The translations under genes were made by a program, and so were the position numbers. This document shows positions 1 through 8,552 of a stretch of DNA of 64,000 nt, piece by piece. Numbering within the stretch: position 1 is the stretch's first letter; each line of letters opens with the position of its first letter. This DNA comes from Natrinema altunense (GTDB taxonomy: Archaea > Halobacteriota > Halobacteria > Halobacteriales > Natrialbaceae), in assembly GCF_000731985.1 (NCBI RefSeq), contig NZ_JNCS01000001.1, positions 1-64,000 of the forward strand, written 5' to 3'. A model generated the notes under the pieces. The model was given only the letters and a program-made list of their open reading frames with translations. It was not told where the DNA came from and made no database searches.

Positions 1-1203
1 CCCTACGAGGAGGACGCGGCCGAGGAGATGATGGCCGAACTCGAGGACAACGTCCGCGACGCCGGCATCGACTTTTCGGACCCGACGACGGGCGATCAAG
101 GGATCGTCCACGTCATCGGACCGGAGCAGGGCCTGACCCAGCCCGGCAAGACGATCGTCTGTGGCGACAGCCACACCTCCACCCACGGCGCGTTCGGCGC
201 GCTGGCGTTCGGTATCGGGACCTCCCAGATCCGCGACGTGCTCGCGACGGGTACCGTCGCGATGGAGAAACAGAAGGTCCGCAAGATCCAGGTCGACGGC
301 GAACTCGGCGACGGCGTCGAAGCGAAGGACGTCATCCTCGAGATCATCCGGCGCCTGGGCACCGAGGGCGGCGTCGGCTACGTCTACGAGTACGCCGGCG
401 AGGCCATCGAGTCGCTGGGCATGGAAGGGCGGATGTCCATCTGTAACATGTCCATCGAGGGCGGCGCTCGCGCGGGCTACGTCAACCCCGACGAGACCAC
501 CTACGAGTGGCTGCAAGAGACGGACTACTTCCAGGAAAACCCCGAGCGGTTCGAGGAACTCAAGCCCTACTGGGAGTCAATTAGATCCGACGAGGACGCC
601 GACTACGACGATATCGTCCACATCGACGCCGACGAACTCGAGCCGGTCGTCACCTGGGGGACCACGCCCGGGCAGGGGATCGGCATCACGGATCCGATCC
701 CGGAGCCGGAATCGCTGCCCGCGGAGAAACAGGACACCGCGCGACGCGCGCAGGAACACATGCGCGTCGAGCCCGGCGACACGATGGAAGGCTACGACAT
801 CGACGTGGCCTTCCTCGGTTCCTGTACCAACGCCCGCCTGCCGGACCTGCGACGCGCCGCCCGGATCGTCGAGGGCCGCGAGGTCGCCGACGACGTCCGC
901 GCGATGGTCGTCCCCGGCAGCCAGCGCGTCCAGGAGGCCGCCGAAGAGGAAGGGCTGAAGGACACCTTCGAGGACGCCGGCTTCGAGTGGCGCAACGCCG
1001 GCTGTTCGATGTGTCTGGGCATGAACGAGGACCAGCTCGAGGGCGACGAGGCCTGTGCTTCCTCCTCGAACCGGAACTTCGTCGGCCGACAGGGCTCAAA
1101 GGACGGGCGGACCGTCCTGATGAACCCGCGGATGGTCGCGGCGGCAGCGATCACCGGGGAAGTCTCCGACGTGCGCGATCTGAAGGAGGTGACCTCGGTA
1201 TGA
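1..1203 (+). CDS. leuC: 3-isopropylmalate dehydratase large subunit (5' partial)
   Basis: Large subunit of isopropylmalate isomerase, which interconverts 2- and 3-isopropylmalate in leucine biosynthesis. The reading frame is open from base 1, so the N-terminus lies outside the window. Aconitase-family motifs are visible: CGDSHTSTHGAFG, FLGSCTNARLPDLR and GCSMCLGMN, which supply the three cysteine ligands of a 4Fe-4S cluster. The stop codon overlaps the leuD start (ATGA), so the two subunits of the heterodimer are probably translationally coupled. About 400 residues are present; haloarchaeal LeuC is usually near 470. Confidence 0.96.
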   Translation, partial: PYEEDAAEEMMAELEDNVRDAGIDFSDPTTGDQGIVHVIGPEQGLTQPGKTIVCGDSHTSTHGAFGALAFGIGTSQIRDVLATGTVAMEKQKVRKIQVDGELGDGVEAKDVILEIIRRLGTEGGVGYVYEYAGEAIESLGMEGRMSICNMSIEGGARAGYVNPDETTYEWLQETDYFQENPERFEELKPYWESIRSDEDADYDDIVHIDADELEPVVTWGTTPGQGIGITDPIPEPESLPAEKQDTARRAQEHMRVEPGDTMEGYDIDVAFLGSCTNARLPDLRRAARIVEGREVADDVRAMVVPGSQRVQEAAEEEGLKDTFEDAGFEWRNAGCSMCLGMNEDQLEGDEACASSSNRNFVGRQGSKDGRTVLMNPRMVAAAAITGEVSDVRDLKEVTSV

Positions 1204-1835
1204 CCGACGAGGTCGAGATTCCGGCAGTCGACTCCGTTTCGGGGTCGGGCGTCCCGATCCGGGGCAACGACATCGACACCGACCAGATCATTCCCGCCCG
1301 GTTCATGAAGGTCGTCACCTTCGACGGGCTGGGCGAGTTCGCGTTCTTCGATCTGCGATTCGACGACGACGACACCCAGAAAGAGCACCCGTTCAACGAG
1401 GCCCGCTATCAGGACTCCTCGGTGATGGTCGTCAATTCGAACTTCGGCTGTGGCTCCTCGCGCGAGCACGCCCCGCAGGCGCTGATGCGCTGGGGGATCG
1501 ACGCGATCATCGGCGAGAGCTTCGCCGAGATCTTCGCGGGCAACTGTCTGGCTCTGGGGATTCCGACCGTCACGGCCGACAGCGAGACCATCGCGGACCT
1601 CCAGGACTGGGTCGACGCGAACCCCGACGGCGAACTCGAGATCGACATCGAGGCCGAGGAAGTGACCTACGGGGACGAGACGATCGCCGTCACCGTCGAC
1701 GACGCCCAGCGGAAGGCCCTCGTCGAGGGCGTCTGGGACACGACGGCGCTGATGAAGTCCAACGCGGACGCAGTCCGCGACACGGCTCGAGCGCTGCCCT
1801 ACGTCGACGACGCGGCGATTCCCGACGCGGAGTAG
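1200..1835 (+). CDS. leuD: 3-isopropylmalate dehydratase small subunit
   Basis: Small, swivelling subunit of isopropylmalate isomerase, partner of the upstream LeuC. The 211-residue product has the family hallmarks GNDIDTDQIIPARF near the N-terminus and FGCGSSREHAP, the substrate-binding loop. The ATG at 1200 is chosen because it overlaps the leuC stop by four bases and starts directly before the conserved domain. The C-terminus is a normal acidic haloarchaeal tail. A hairpin followed by a T-run lies 14 bases downstream, suggesting that the leuCD transcript ends there rather than running on to leuB. Confidence 0.95.
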   Translation: MTDEVEIPAVDSVSGSGVPIRGNDIDTDQIIPARFMKVVTFDGLGEFAFFDLRFDDDDTQKEHPFNEARYQDSSVMVVNSNFGCGSSREHAPQALMRWGIDAIIGESFAEIFAGNCLALGIPTVTADSETIADLQDWVDANPDGELEIDIEAEEVTYGDETIAVTVDDAQRKALVEGVWDTTALMKSNADAVRDTARALPYVDDAAIPDAE

Positions 1836-1848
1836 TCTCGCATCTCAC

Positions 1849-1867
1849 CCGCTCGAGTGCGGTTTTT
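1849..1867 (+). terminator. hairpin plus T-run after leuD
   Basis: CCGC (1849-1852) pairs with GCGG (1859-1862) across a six-base loop and is followed by five T residues (1863-1867), 14 bases after the leuD stop. Archaeal termination mainly needs the U-tract, so the hairpin may be incidental. Confidence 0.45.
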
Positions 1868-1997
1868 GATCGAGACACACTTCGGCCGACTCGGGCAGAC
1901 TGGGGTCGTTTCTTTTCGAGCGGCTCGAATTCCGCAACATGAACTCCGTGCGGGTGTACAGAAGCGTGTTAGCGGCATGAAGGGATGTGACTCTCCT

Positions 1998-2201
1998 CGG
2001 TGATTTCGCCTGCAGTCTCACCGCGAAGTTGTCGGGTCTTCATCTCGTCCCCGGAGCGACGAATCCGAGTCAACCAGTCAACATCCTAATGTTCTTTAGG
2101 ATAGATTGCGTACCACGCGAATGCGCACGAAAGTGCGCCGAGCCGGAGTGCCTAGGACCAACTATCACTCCGGCTCGTACACCGCGCCCCCGCAAAGCGG
2201 G
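1998..2201. other. cluster of perfect stem-loops, possible structured RNA or element end
   Basis: The leuD-to-2322 gap (about 490 bases) has no convincing protein gene but several perfect inverted repeats. They are CGGTGA/TCACCG (1998-2003, 2018-2023), ATCCTAA/TTAGGAT (2083-2089, 2096-2102), GCGCAC-GAAA-GTGCGC (2123-2138), GAGCCGGAGTG/CACTCCGGCTC (2140-2150, 2166-2176) and CCCGC-AAA-GCGGG (2189-2201). One hairpin closes with a GNRA-type GAAA tetraloop. The identity is unknown; a decayed transposon end or an uncharacterised ncRNA both fit. The strand is undetermined. Confidence 0.45.
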
Positions 2202-2321
2202 AGCAATCCACCATTGGCGTTGGCGAAATAAAGACCTGCCGACGTCCGCCGACCAGCCGCTCCTGTCGTCGACTCGCTCGCTGGGTTGTCTCCGCCGCGT
2301 CGGGGCCACACCGAACAAACC

Positions 2322-2501
2322 ATGGTCTCGAACATCACCATCCACTGCACTTGTGGGACAGACATCCGTATCGAGAAGTCAACTGACCCGGCCGCGTGTC
2401 CGGACTGCGAGACGACGTTCGAACTCACGCTCGTCGAACACTCCGTCGATCACCATGCATCCAGCACTCGCTACGGCACTCAGGTCTATCGCGGCCCGTG
2501 A
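2322..2501 (+). CDS. small zinc-ribbon protein
   Basis: A 59-residue frame with a CxC...CPDC arrangement (HCTCGTD near residue 8 and CPDCETTF near residue 29), typical of a single zinc ribbon. The ATG at 2322 precedes the first cysteine pair. The last third (HHASSTRYG) looks less coding-like and overlaps the next gene by 47 bases, which is unusual for haloarchaea, so the C-terminus may be a frameshifted or chance extension. No partner or pathway can be named. Many small haloarchaeal zinc-finger proteins of this size are real, so it is kept at moderate confidence. Confidence 0.5.
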   Translation: MVSNITIHCTCGTDIRIEKSTDPAACPDCETTFELTLVEHSVDHHASSTRYGTQVYRGP

Positions 2502-2673
2502 GGGCTGCGATCGATCGGCCTTGCCACCGCTGTACGAGGCCGTCGATCCCGAGGCCCTGACCGCCGTCCTCGAGTCGAACGCGGACGTCTCCGTTCGCTT
2601 CGCGTATGGTGACTACCGCGTCATACTCGGCCCGGGTCCCGACGAGGTGACGGTGATCGACCGGGCGCAGTAA
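2455..2673 (+). CDS. HalOD1-type output domain protein
   Basis: A 72-residue acidic protein resembling the stand-alone haloarchaeal output domain HalOD1, which is often found alone or fused to response-regulator receivers. The pattern LPPLYEAVDPEALTAV followed by VRFAYGDYRVIL matches the usual 'LPPLYDVIDPDALD...FEYAGY' layout of the family. The ATG at 2455 gives the normal N-terminal helix (ALATALRSIAAREGCD) before the core. No receiver domain lies next to it. Its ligand and output are not known for the family. Confidence 0.7.
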   Translation: MHPALATALRSIAAREGCDRSALPPLYEAVDPEALTAVLESNADVSVRFAYGDYRVILGPGPDEVTVIDRAQ

Positions 2674-3076
2674 CGGGTCGGTCGGAATCGCCGGCCGATT
2701 ACACGTTTCACTCGGGTCGGCTTTCCACAGCGTGTTGATGCCCGACCGTGAGGGTTTTCCGTCCCACCGATATCAATCGGCCTCGAGTATCTCCCCCGCC
2801 GCTCTTCGCGGCCGCCCGGTATGACATCGCAGCGGTTCTGTTGCTGGCCACGGCCACCGTTCCCGTAGAGGGTGGTGGCCGACCGCGCGAAACGATCTGG
2901 CGGCCGTCGCTGCGATCTTGCAGGGGCTGGTCGTCGTCTGCTTCGCCCTGCTCTCCCGTCGGCGCGACGGACCCCGACTCGAGACCGATAGCTGACGGTC
3001 GATTCGCCCCAACAGTGGCCGACCTCTCGCCGCCGGTATCGATACTCTCTTTTCGGCCCCCCAATGATGAGTGAGT
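2674..3076. other. gap with no confident gene
   Basis: About 400 bases between the HalOD1 gene and leuB. A plus-strand stretch around 2890-2993 reads as one hydrophobic helix (LAAVAAILQGLVVVC) ending in RRR, but it has no start codon in frame. It may be the tail of a decayed small membrane protein. The promoter of leuB must lie at the right end. Confidence 0.3.
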
Positions 3077-4057
3077 ATGACTCACGAAATCGCCGTCATT
3101 CCGGGCGACGGGATCGGACGGGAAGTGACACCCGCTGCGGTCGACGTGCTCGAGGCCCTCGAGATCGACTTCGAGTTCGTCGAGGCCGACGCTGGCGACG
3201 CGGTACGGGAGGAGACCGGCGAGGCGCTGCCCCAGGAGACCTACGATCTCGCGGCGTCGGCCGACGCGACGCTGTTCGGCGCGGCCGGCGACACCGCGGC
3301 GGACGTCATCCTGCCACTTCGCACCGCGGTCGACTCGTTCGTCAACGTCCGCCCCGCCAAGGCCTATCCCGGTATCGACGCGGTGCGTCCCGAGACGGAC
3401 CTGGTCTTCCTTCGGGAGAACACCGAGGGCGTCTACGCGGGCCACGAGGACCGCCTGACGCAGGACGTCTCGACGCTCACCCGCGTCGTCACGGAGTCGG
3501 CCTCGGAACGGCTCGCCGAGTTCGCCTGCGAGTACGTCGACGGCGACGACCACGACGGCTTCTCGATCGTTCACAAGGCGAACGTCATGCGCGAGACGGA
3601 CGGCCTCTTCCGCGATACCGTCACGTCGGTCGCGGACGAGCACGGGGTCGAGACCGATCAGGTGCTGATGGACGCCTTCGCGACGCGGGTCTGTCTGGAC
3701 CCCGAACAGTTCGACGTGGTCGTCTGCCCGAACCTCGCGGGCGACGTCCTCTCGGACCTCGCGGCCGGCCTCGTCGGCGGCCTCGGTCTCCTCCCCAGTG
3801 CCAACGTCGGCCCCGACCGCGCCCTGTTCGAACCCGTCCACGGCACCGCACCCGACATCGCCGGACAGGGGATCGCAAACCCCGCCGCGACGATCGTTTC
3901 CGCCGCGATGCTGCTCGAGTATCTCGGCTACGACGAGGAGAGCGCGGCCGTCCACGAGGCCGTCGAGGCGACGCTCGAGAACGGACCGCGGACGCCGGAC
4001 CTGGGCGGCGACGCCTCGACCGCGGACGTGACCGCAGCGATCATCGACCGGCTGTAA
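3077..4057 (+). CDS. leuB: 3-isopropylmalate dehydrogenase
   Basis: NAD-dependent oxidative decarboxylation of 3-isopropylmalate to 2-oxoisocaproate, the step after LeuCD. Beta-decarboxylating dehydrogenase motifs are clear: [11 protein letters not shown] at the N-terminus, [30 protein letters not shown], and the Mg/NAD region [15 protein letters not shown]...[12 protein letters not shown]. The ATG at 3077 is preferred over an in-frame GTG two codons upstream. At 326 residues it is somewhat shorter than bacterial LeuB (about 360), as is common in archaea. A U-rich hairpin follows the stop. Confidence 0.93.
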   Translation: MTHEIAVIPGDGIGREVTPAAVDVLEALEIDFEFVEADAGDAVREETGEALPQETYDLAASADATLFGAAGDTAADVILPLRTAVDSFVNVRPAKAYPGIDAVRPETDLVFLRENTEGVYAGHEDRLTQDVSTLTRVVTESASERLAEFACEYVDGDDHDGFSIVHKANVMRETDGLFRDTVTSVADEHGVETDQVLMDAFATRVCLDPEQFDVVVCPNLAGDVLSDLAAGLVGGLGLLPSANVGPDRALFEPVHGTAPDIAGQGIANPAATIVSAAMLLEYLGYDEESAAVHEAVEATLENGPRTPDLGGDASTADVTAAIIDRL

Positions 4058-4061
4058 GCGA

Positions 4062-4081
4062 CGGCTCGCTCGCCGTTTTTT
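4062..4081 (+). terminator. hairpin plus T6 after leuB
   Basis: CGGC (4062-4065) and GCCG (4072-4075) form a short stem, followed by six T residues. It sits four bases past the leuB stop and separates the leucine genes from the transporter gene. Confidence 0.5.
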
Positions 4082-4107
4082 AGTGGCTCGCCGCCGCCGA
4101 AACGAGT

Positions 4108-5367
4108 ATGGATCGGAACGACAGGGCGGTGACCGCCTTTGCCATGCTCGGCCACGCCGTGTTCCACACCTACGAACTGGTGATCCCGATCTTCGTCGTC
4201 AGTTGGCTCGAGGCGTTCTCGACGACGACCGCGTTTCTGGGCGTTGTGCTCGGTGCGAGCTACGCCCTGATCGGTGTCGGCGCGCTCCCGACGGGACTGC
4301 TGGCAGACCGGGTCAGTTCCAAGCGGCTCATCCTCGCCTGTCTACTCGGGATGGGCGGCGCCTTCGCGCTCGTCGCTGCCGCCCCGACCGTCGCCGTCCT
4401 GACGGTCGGACTGCTGCTGTGGGGCGCGGCGGCGAGCCTCTATCATCCGGCGGGTCTGGCGCTGCTCAGCCGCGGGACGAAAGAACGGGGCACCGCATTC
4501 GCCTATCACGGCGCTGCGGGCAACGTCGGCGTCGCGACCGGGCCGTTGTTCGCGGCGGTCCTGCTGGCGTTCGTCGACTGGCGGACCGTCGCCGCCCTGC
4601 TCCTGGTGCCGGTCCTCCTCGCGGCGGTCGTCGGGGCGCGACTGGAATTCGACGAGACCGCCGGGACCTCGGCTCGCGGCACGGACGACGCCGCCACGGC
4701 TGGCGAGGGGCCGAGCGGCCTCGCGGCGTTTCTCACCGGCTCGCGGCGGCTGTTTACCGTCGGCTTCGGCCTCGTCTTCGCGATCGGGGTCCTCTACGGC
4801 GTCGCCTACCGGGCGGCGTTCACCTTCTTACCGGACATCCTGGCGGCTCTGCCGCTGCTCGACCCGATCACGTTCGTCGACCGCTCGTTCGAACCCAGCC
4901 AGTACGTCTACTCGGGGCTCCTGCTCGTCGGCGGGGTCGGCCAGTACGTCGGCGGGAAACTCGTCGACCGCGCGCGACTCGAGACCGTCCTCCTGGGCGG
5001 CTACGCCGCTTTGGCCGCCATCGCGCTCGCGTTCGTGCCGTCGACGAACGCGGGGCTGGCCCCGCTGTTGGTCGTCGCAGGCGTCCTCGGATTCCTCACC
5101 TTCATGATCGCGCCGATCAATCAGGAAGCGATCTCGACGTACACGCCGGCCGACGCGAGGGGACTCTCCTTCGGCTACACGTACACCGCGATCTTCGGGG
5201 TCGGCGCGCTCGGGTCGTCGCTCGCGGGTCTGATTCTGACGCGCTCGACGCCGACGGCGCTGTTCGTCGTCGTCGCCGCCTGCGCCGTGATCGCCGCTGC
5301 CATCGGCGGGACGCTCCGTCGTCGCTCCGCTCGACGGCCTCGAGACGGCGTCACCGCGGACGATTGA
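4108..5367 (+). CDS. MFS transporter
   Basis: A 419-residue integral membrane protein with about 12 hydrophobic segments in two halves, separated by a charged linker near residues 175-205 (EFDETAGTSARGTDD). The loop after the second helix reads GLLADRVSSKR, a form of the major facilitator superfamily signature between TM2 and TM3. The substrate cannot be told from sequence; the fold resembles sugar or drug efflux/uptake carriers. It starts 27 bases after the leuB T-run and is followed, 83 bases on, by an alpha/beta hydrolase on the same strand, so the two may be co-transcribed. Confidence 0.85.
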   Translation: MDRNDRAVTAFAMLGHAVFHTYELVIPIFVVSWLEAFSTTTAFLGVVLGASYALIGVGALPTGLLADRVSSKRLILACLLGMGGAFALVAAAPTVAVLTVGLLLWGAAASLYHPAGLALLSRGTKERGTAFAYHGAAGNVGVATGPLFAAVLLAFVDWRTVAALLLVPVLLAAVVGARLEFDETAGTSARGTDDAATAGEGPSGLAAFLTGSRRLFTVGFGLVFAIGVLYGVAYRAAFTFLPDILAALPLLDPITFVDRSFEPSQYVYSGLLLVGGVGQYVGGKLVDRARLETVLLGGYAALAAIALAFVPSTNAGLAPLLVVAGVLGFLTFMIAPINQEAISTYTPADARGLSFGYTYTAIFGVGALGSSLAGLILTRSTPTALFVVVAACAVIAAAIGGTLRRRSARRPRDGVTADD

Positions 5368-5450
5368 GTCGGCGCAGTCGGATCGACCGAACGGCTCGAC
5401 GACCGAGTCTCGGCCCGAGAGTTATCAGGGGAGCCGTAGTACCGGCGGCC

Positions 5451-6536
5451 ATGTCTCGAGACGACACCCTCGCCGGGGTCGACTCACGAATCGTCGACAC
5501 CGGCCGCCTCGACACTCACTTCCTCGAGTCGGGCGGTAACGATCGGGCCACCGACGGTGGCCGGACGATCGTCTGTCTCCACGGCAACGTCTCGTCCTCG
5601 CGGTTCTTCGAGGACGTACTGGCGGCGCTTCCGGGGCGTCACCGCGCGATCGCGCCCGATCTACGAGGGTTCGGTGATTCGGAGCCGAAACCGATCGACG
5701 CGACGAACGGCCTCGGCGACTTCGTGGCCGACGTTCGTGCGCTGGTCGCCGAACTCGGCCTCGAGAACCCCGTCGTCCTCGTCGGCTGGTCCAACGGCGG
5801 CGGGGTCGCCATGCGGTACGCGATCGACCACCCCGATGACGTCGCCGAACTCGTGCTCGTCAACCCGCTCTCGCCGTACGGCTTCGGCGGGACGAAGGAC
5901 ATCGAGGGGACACCCTGTTTCGACGATTACGCCGGTTCCGGCGGCGGGATCGGTAACGACGGGTTCGTCGCGGGGTTGGCGAACCGCGACCGGAGCGAGG
6001 AGGGTCGGACCGCGCCGCGAAAGGTACTGCGAACCTACTACGTCGATCCGACCCACGAGTTCGACGACGACCGTGAGGAATCGTATCTGACGGGGATGCT
6101 CGACACGGCGACCGGTGACGAGCACTATCCGGGCTCGTGCGAGCCGAGCGACAACTGGCCCGGCATCGCACCGGGTGAAACCGGCGTGAACAACGCCATC
6201 TCGCCCAAATACTGCGATCTCGAGGCGATCACCGAGATCGATCCCGACGAGAAGCCGCCGGTACTGTGGATCCGTGGCGATTCGGACCAGATCGTCTCGA
6301 ACGCGTCCCTGTTCGATCTCGGGACGCTCGGCCGAATGGGTGAACTCCCGGACTGGCCCGGCGAGGACGTCTTTCCGCCCCAGCCGATGGTCGACCAGAC
6401 CCGCGCCGTCCTCGAGACCTACGCGGATCGCGGCGGTGAGTTCGAGGAGGTCGTCTTCGGCAACACGGGGCATACACCGCATCTCGAGGTCCCCGGCGAC
6501 TTCATGGATCGACTCGAGGCCGTCCTGCACGGCTGA
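5451..6536 (+). CDS. alpha/beta-fold hydrolase
   Basis: A 361-residue cytoplasmic hydrolase. CLHGNVSSS forms the oxyanion loop, GWSNGG (about residue 110) is the nucleophile elbow with catalytic serine, and NTGHTPHLE near the C-terminus carries the catalytic histidine. A lid-like insertion between the nucleophile and the last strands contains FDDYAGSGGGIG and makes the protein longer than the 270-300 residues of simple family members. The ATG at 5451 gives a short acidic leader before the first strand. The natural substrate is unknown; an esterase or a haloalkane/epoxide-type hydrolase are the usual alternatives. Confidence 0.85.
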   Translation: MSRDDTLAGVDSRIVDTGRLDTHFLESGGNDRATDGGRTIVCLHGNVSSSRFFEDVLAALPGRHRAIAPDLRGFGDSEPKPIDATNGLGDFVADVRALVAELGLENPVVLVGWSNGGGVAMRYAIDHPDDVAELVLVNPLSPYGFGGTKDIEGTPCFDDYAGSGGGIGNDGFVAGLANRDRSEEGRTAPRKVLRTYYVDPTHEFDDDREESYLTGMLDTATGDEHYPGSCEPSDNWPGIAPGETGVNNAISPKYCDLEAITEIDPDEKPPVLWIRGDSDQIVSNASLFDLGTLGRMGELPDWPGEDVFPPQPMVDQTRAVLETYADRGGEFEEVVFGNTGHTPHLEVPGDFMDRLEAVLHG

Positions 6537-6578
6537 TGGGGACACGAACCCGCCCCCGTTCGGACGTGCCGTCCGGCG

Positions 6579-7403
6579 CTACGGTCGGGCGTTTCGCGCC
6601 GGAGCCGCGTCCCGTTCCGTTTCCGCTTCCGCTTCGTCGGTCGCTCCCTCACTGCGCATCGATCGCAGCGTCGACAGGCCGCCGTTTCGGGTCACCCCTT
6701 TCGAGATTCTGACGCCGTCGAACGTGCCCTCCCAGCGACTGTCGTTCGCGCCGAGATGGTCCATGTAGTACGCGAACGCACCGAGCCACAGGAGGACGGC
6801 CGTGAGTACGAGGAAGGCGACCCCCGAGACGATCGGGGACGGGCCGACCGCGCCGACCGCGATGCCGGCGACGACGTAGACGAACGCGGCGATCACCATG
6901 AGAACGGTGATCGTCGCGAACATGTCGTTGACGGCCGTCACCCGGGCGTTGTACTCGATCCAGCGCCCGTAGCTGCGGAGCAGTCGCACGTCGAACCGAT
7001 CCGCGTCGGCCGCGTGATCGGCTCGAGCCGTCGCGAGAGCGACGTCGACCGCATCGCCGTCGATCCCGCCCCTGAGGTTCGAGGCGGTGTACGTCACGCC
7101 GGCGAGTCCCGTCGACGCCAGCAGGAGGAGCGCGCTGGCGATCGTAAAGAGGTTGATGAAGGGACCCACGTCGAGTTGCGTCTGGACGACGATCGAACCG
7201 CCCGTGACGACCAGCCCGATCAACAGGAGGTTCGCCTTCAGGATCTCGATCGCCTTCTCGTCGATCTCTTGGATGCGCTCGACCTGATAGTCGAACGTGG
7301 TTCGAAGTTCCTCGCGGGCCAGTTCGAGGGTCTCTCGGTCGAGGTCATCCCCTGCCATCGTCGATCCGTTGGGATCGGGCTTCCCGTCGTCCCGACTATT
7401 CAT
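6579..7403 (-). CDS. four-helix membrane protein of unknown function
   Basis: A 274-residue protein with a charged, probably coiled N-terminal segment (residues about 19-50, DRETLELAREELRTTF...IQEIDEKA). Two membrane helices follow (LLLIGLVVTGGSIVV and FTIASALLLLASTGL), then a polar stretch of about 75 residues and two more helices (TVLMVIAAFVYVVAG and VAFLVLTAVLLWLGAF). The C-terminal region is acidic. The helix-loop-helix layout loosely recalls SLATT-type effector membrane proteins, but no diagnostic residue supports that, so no function is assigned. It is convergent with the upstream hydrolase. The ATG at 7403 is used; a second in-frame ATG lies 15 codons inside. Confidence 0.75.
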   Translation of the reverse strand: MNSRDDGKPDPNGSTMAGDDLDRETLELAREELRTTFDYQVERIQEIDEKAIEILKANLLLIGLVVTGGSIVVQTQLDVGPFINLFTIASALLLLASTGLAGVTYTASNLRGGIDGDAVDVALATARADHAADADRFDVRLLRSYGRWIEYNARVTAVNDMFATITVLMVIAAFVYVVAGIAVGAVGPSPIVSGVAFLVLTAVLLWLGAFAYYMDHLGANDSRWEGTFDGVRISKGVTRNGGLSTLRSMRSEGATDEAEAETERDAAPARNARP

Positions 7404-7482
7404 CGGTCATCGTTTTTCACCCCGATGGTAAATAACCGCCTCCGATCCCGATCGAACCACCGCTTTCCGGACGGAGTCGATT

Positions 7483-8256
7483 TCAGGCGATCTCGAGGGC
7501 GTCCCGGTCGGCCCCCGCCAGTTCGACCAGTGCGTCGGCCTCGAGCAGGTGACACTCGCCCGGGACGACGAGTAGATGCAGCGGCTCGCCGAAGTCCCGG
7601 TTCGTCAGTTCGGACATCGTCCCGGCCTCGACGAGCGGATCGGGGCTGCCCGCGCGGGCGACGACGACGCCCACGAGGTCGGGATACTCCTCGGCGAGCA
7701 GTGTTGCACCCGTGTCGGCGGTCATGTACTCCTCTCGTTCCGTCTTGATATCCAGATAGACGACCGTGTGCAGGCCGTCGGCCCGGTTATCGTCGATCGT
7801 CTCCGTCACGCTCGCGGGGAGGCCATCGGCCCCGTGGGCGTAGGGAAACGGCAGCGTCGTCGCTTTTCCGAAGCGGTAGTTCTGCAGGCCGGTCAGCGCG
7901 CTGGTGGCCGTCTGGGCGGTGACGCCGTGGATCACGCGGGTCTCGATCCCGCGGTCGTGGGCCCGCAGGCGGAGGTCGACGTGAGTCGTCGAGATCATCG
8001 TGTCGCCCGCGGTGAGGAACGCGACATCCTCGCGCTCGGCCGCCTCGAGCATGTCGTCCGGGTGTTGTTCGACGCCGGCGCGGTCCCGCACCTCGATCTC
8101 GGTGTCGTGGGCGGACTCGAGGTCCTCGATGGTCGTCCCGATCAGCTTGCTGGTGTAGAACTCGGCGTAGACCCGGTCGGCCGCTCGAAGCGCCTCCCGT
8201 CCCTCGACAGTGATCGAGCGCTCGTCGTAGAGACCGAGACCGATGAAGGTGAGCAT
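7483..8256 (-). CDS. dphB: diphthine synthase
   Basis: SAM-dependent methyltransferase that methylates the 3-amino-3-carboxypropyl-histidine of elongation factor 2 on the way to diphthamide. MLTFIGLGLYDERSITVEG at the N-terminus, TAGDTMISTTH, IHGVT and QNYRFGK are the tetrapyrrole-methylase-fold motifs of archaeal DphB. The ATG at 8256 is chosen because the conserved first strand (LTFIGLGL) begins directly after it; a longer frame upstream adds seven unconserved residues. At 257 residues it has the usual family length. It appears monocistronic. Confidence 0.93.
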   Translation of the reverse strand: MLTFIGLGLYDERSITVEGREALRAADRVYAEFYTSKLIGTTIEDLESAHDTEIEVRDRAGVEQHPDDMLEAAEREDVAFLTAGDTMISTTHVDLRLRAHDRGIETRVIHGVTAQTATSALTGLQNYRFGKATTLPFPYAHGADGLPASVTETIDDNRADGLHTVVYLDIKTEREEYMTADTGATLLAEEYPDLVGVVVARAGSPDPLVEAGTMSELTNRDFGEPLHLLVVPGECHLLEADALVELAGADRDALEIA

Positions 8257-8328
8257 AGGCGGTCGTACTGCCAGCACTCGGAATACCCTTTCGAGACGAC
8301 TTACGACCCCGGCGTTCGGACTCGCTCG

Positions 8329-8472
8329 TTAGTCGCCGACGGTTGCAACCGCCTCGATCTCGACCAGATGGGCCGGGTCGATCAACCGCTGTACTTCGAC
8401 CATGCTACACGCTGGACGAACGTCGGCGAAGAACTCCCACTCGGTCCCGCTCGAAACGGTCTCTCTGTCCAT
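8329..8472 (-). pseudogene. RidA (YjgF) family remnant, C-terminus only
   Basis: The last 36 or so residues of this frame (FFADVRPACSMVEVQ...LVEIEAVATVGD) match the C-terminal strand-helix-strand of RidA enamine/imine deaminases. Only about 47 codons are open, against about 130 for a full gene, and the N-terminal two thirds are absent. The sequence to the right belongs to an unrelated Rieske gene. It is therefore the tail of a deleted gene, probably not functional. Confidence 0.75.
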
Positions 8473-8552
8473 GTGGTGGTTCCGAGACGAACAATGAAAA
8501 CATCCGTCATACGGCATGGCTGCGCTCGTCCTCGATGGACGGGTGCTTCGAA

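Noticed and set aside
1998-2201. Stem-loop cluster as RNase P RNA or SRP RNA
   Set aside because: None of the conserved sequence blocks of these RNAs (for example the GAGGAAAGUC region of RNase P) are seen.
2708-3955. Long minus-strand frame (415 codons) opposite leuB
   Set aside because: Shadow of leuB caused by high GC at third codon positions; the plus-strand product is an unmistakable LeuB.
6579-7403. SLATT-type antiviral effector
   Set aside because: The helix layout is only loosely similar and there are no neighbouring nucleotide-sensor or nucleotidyltransferase genes.
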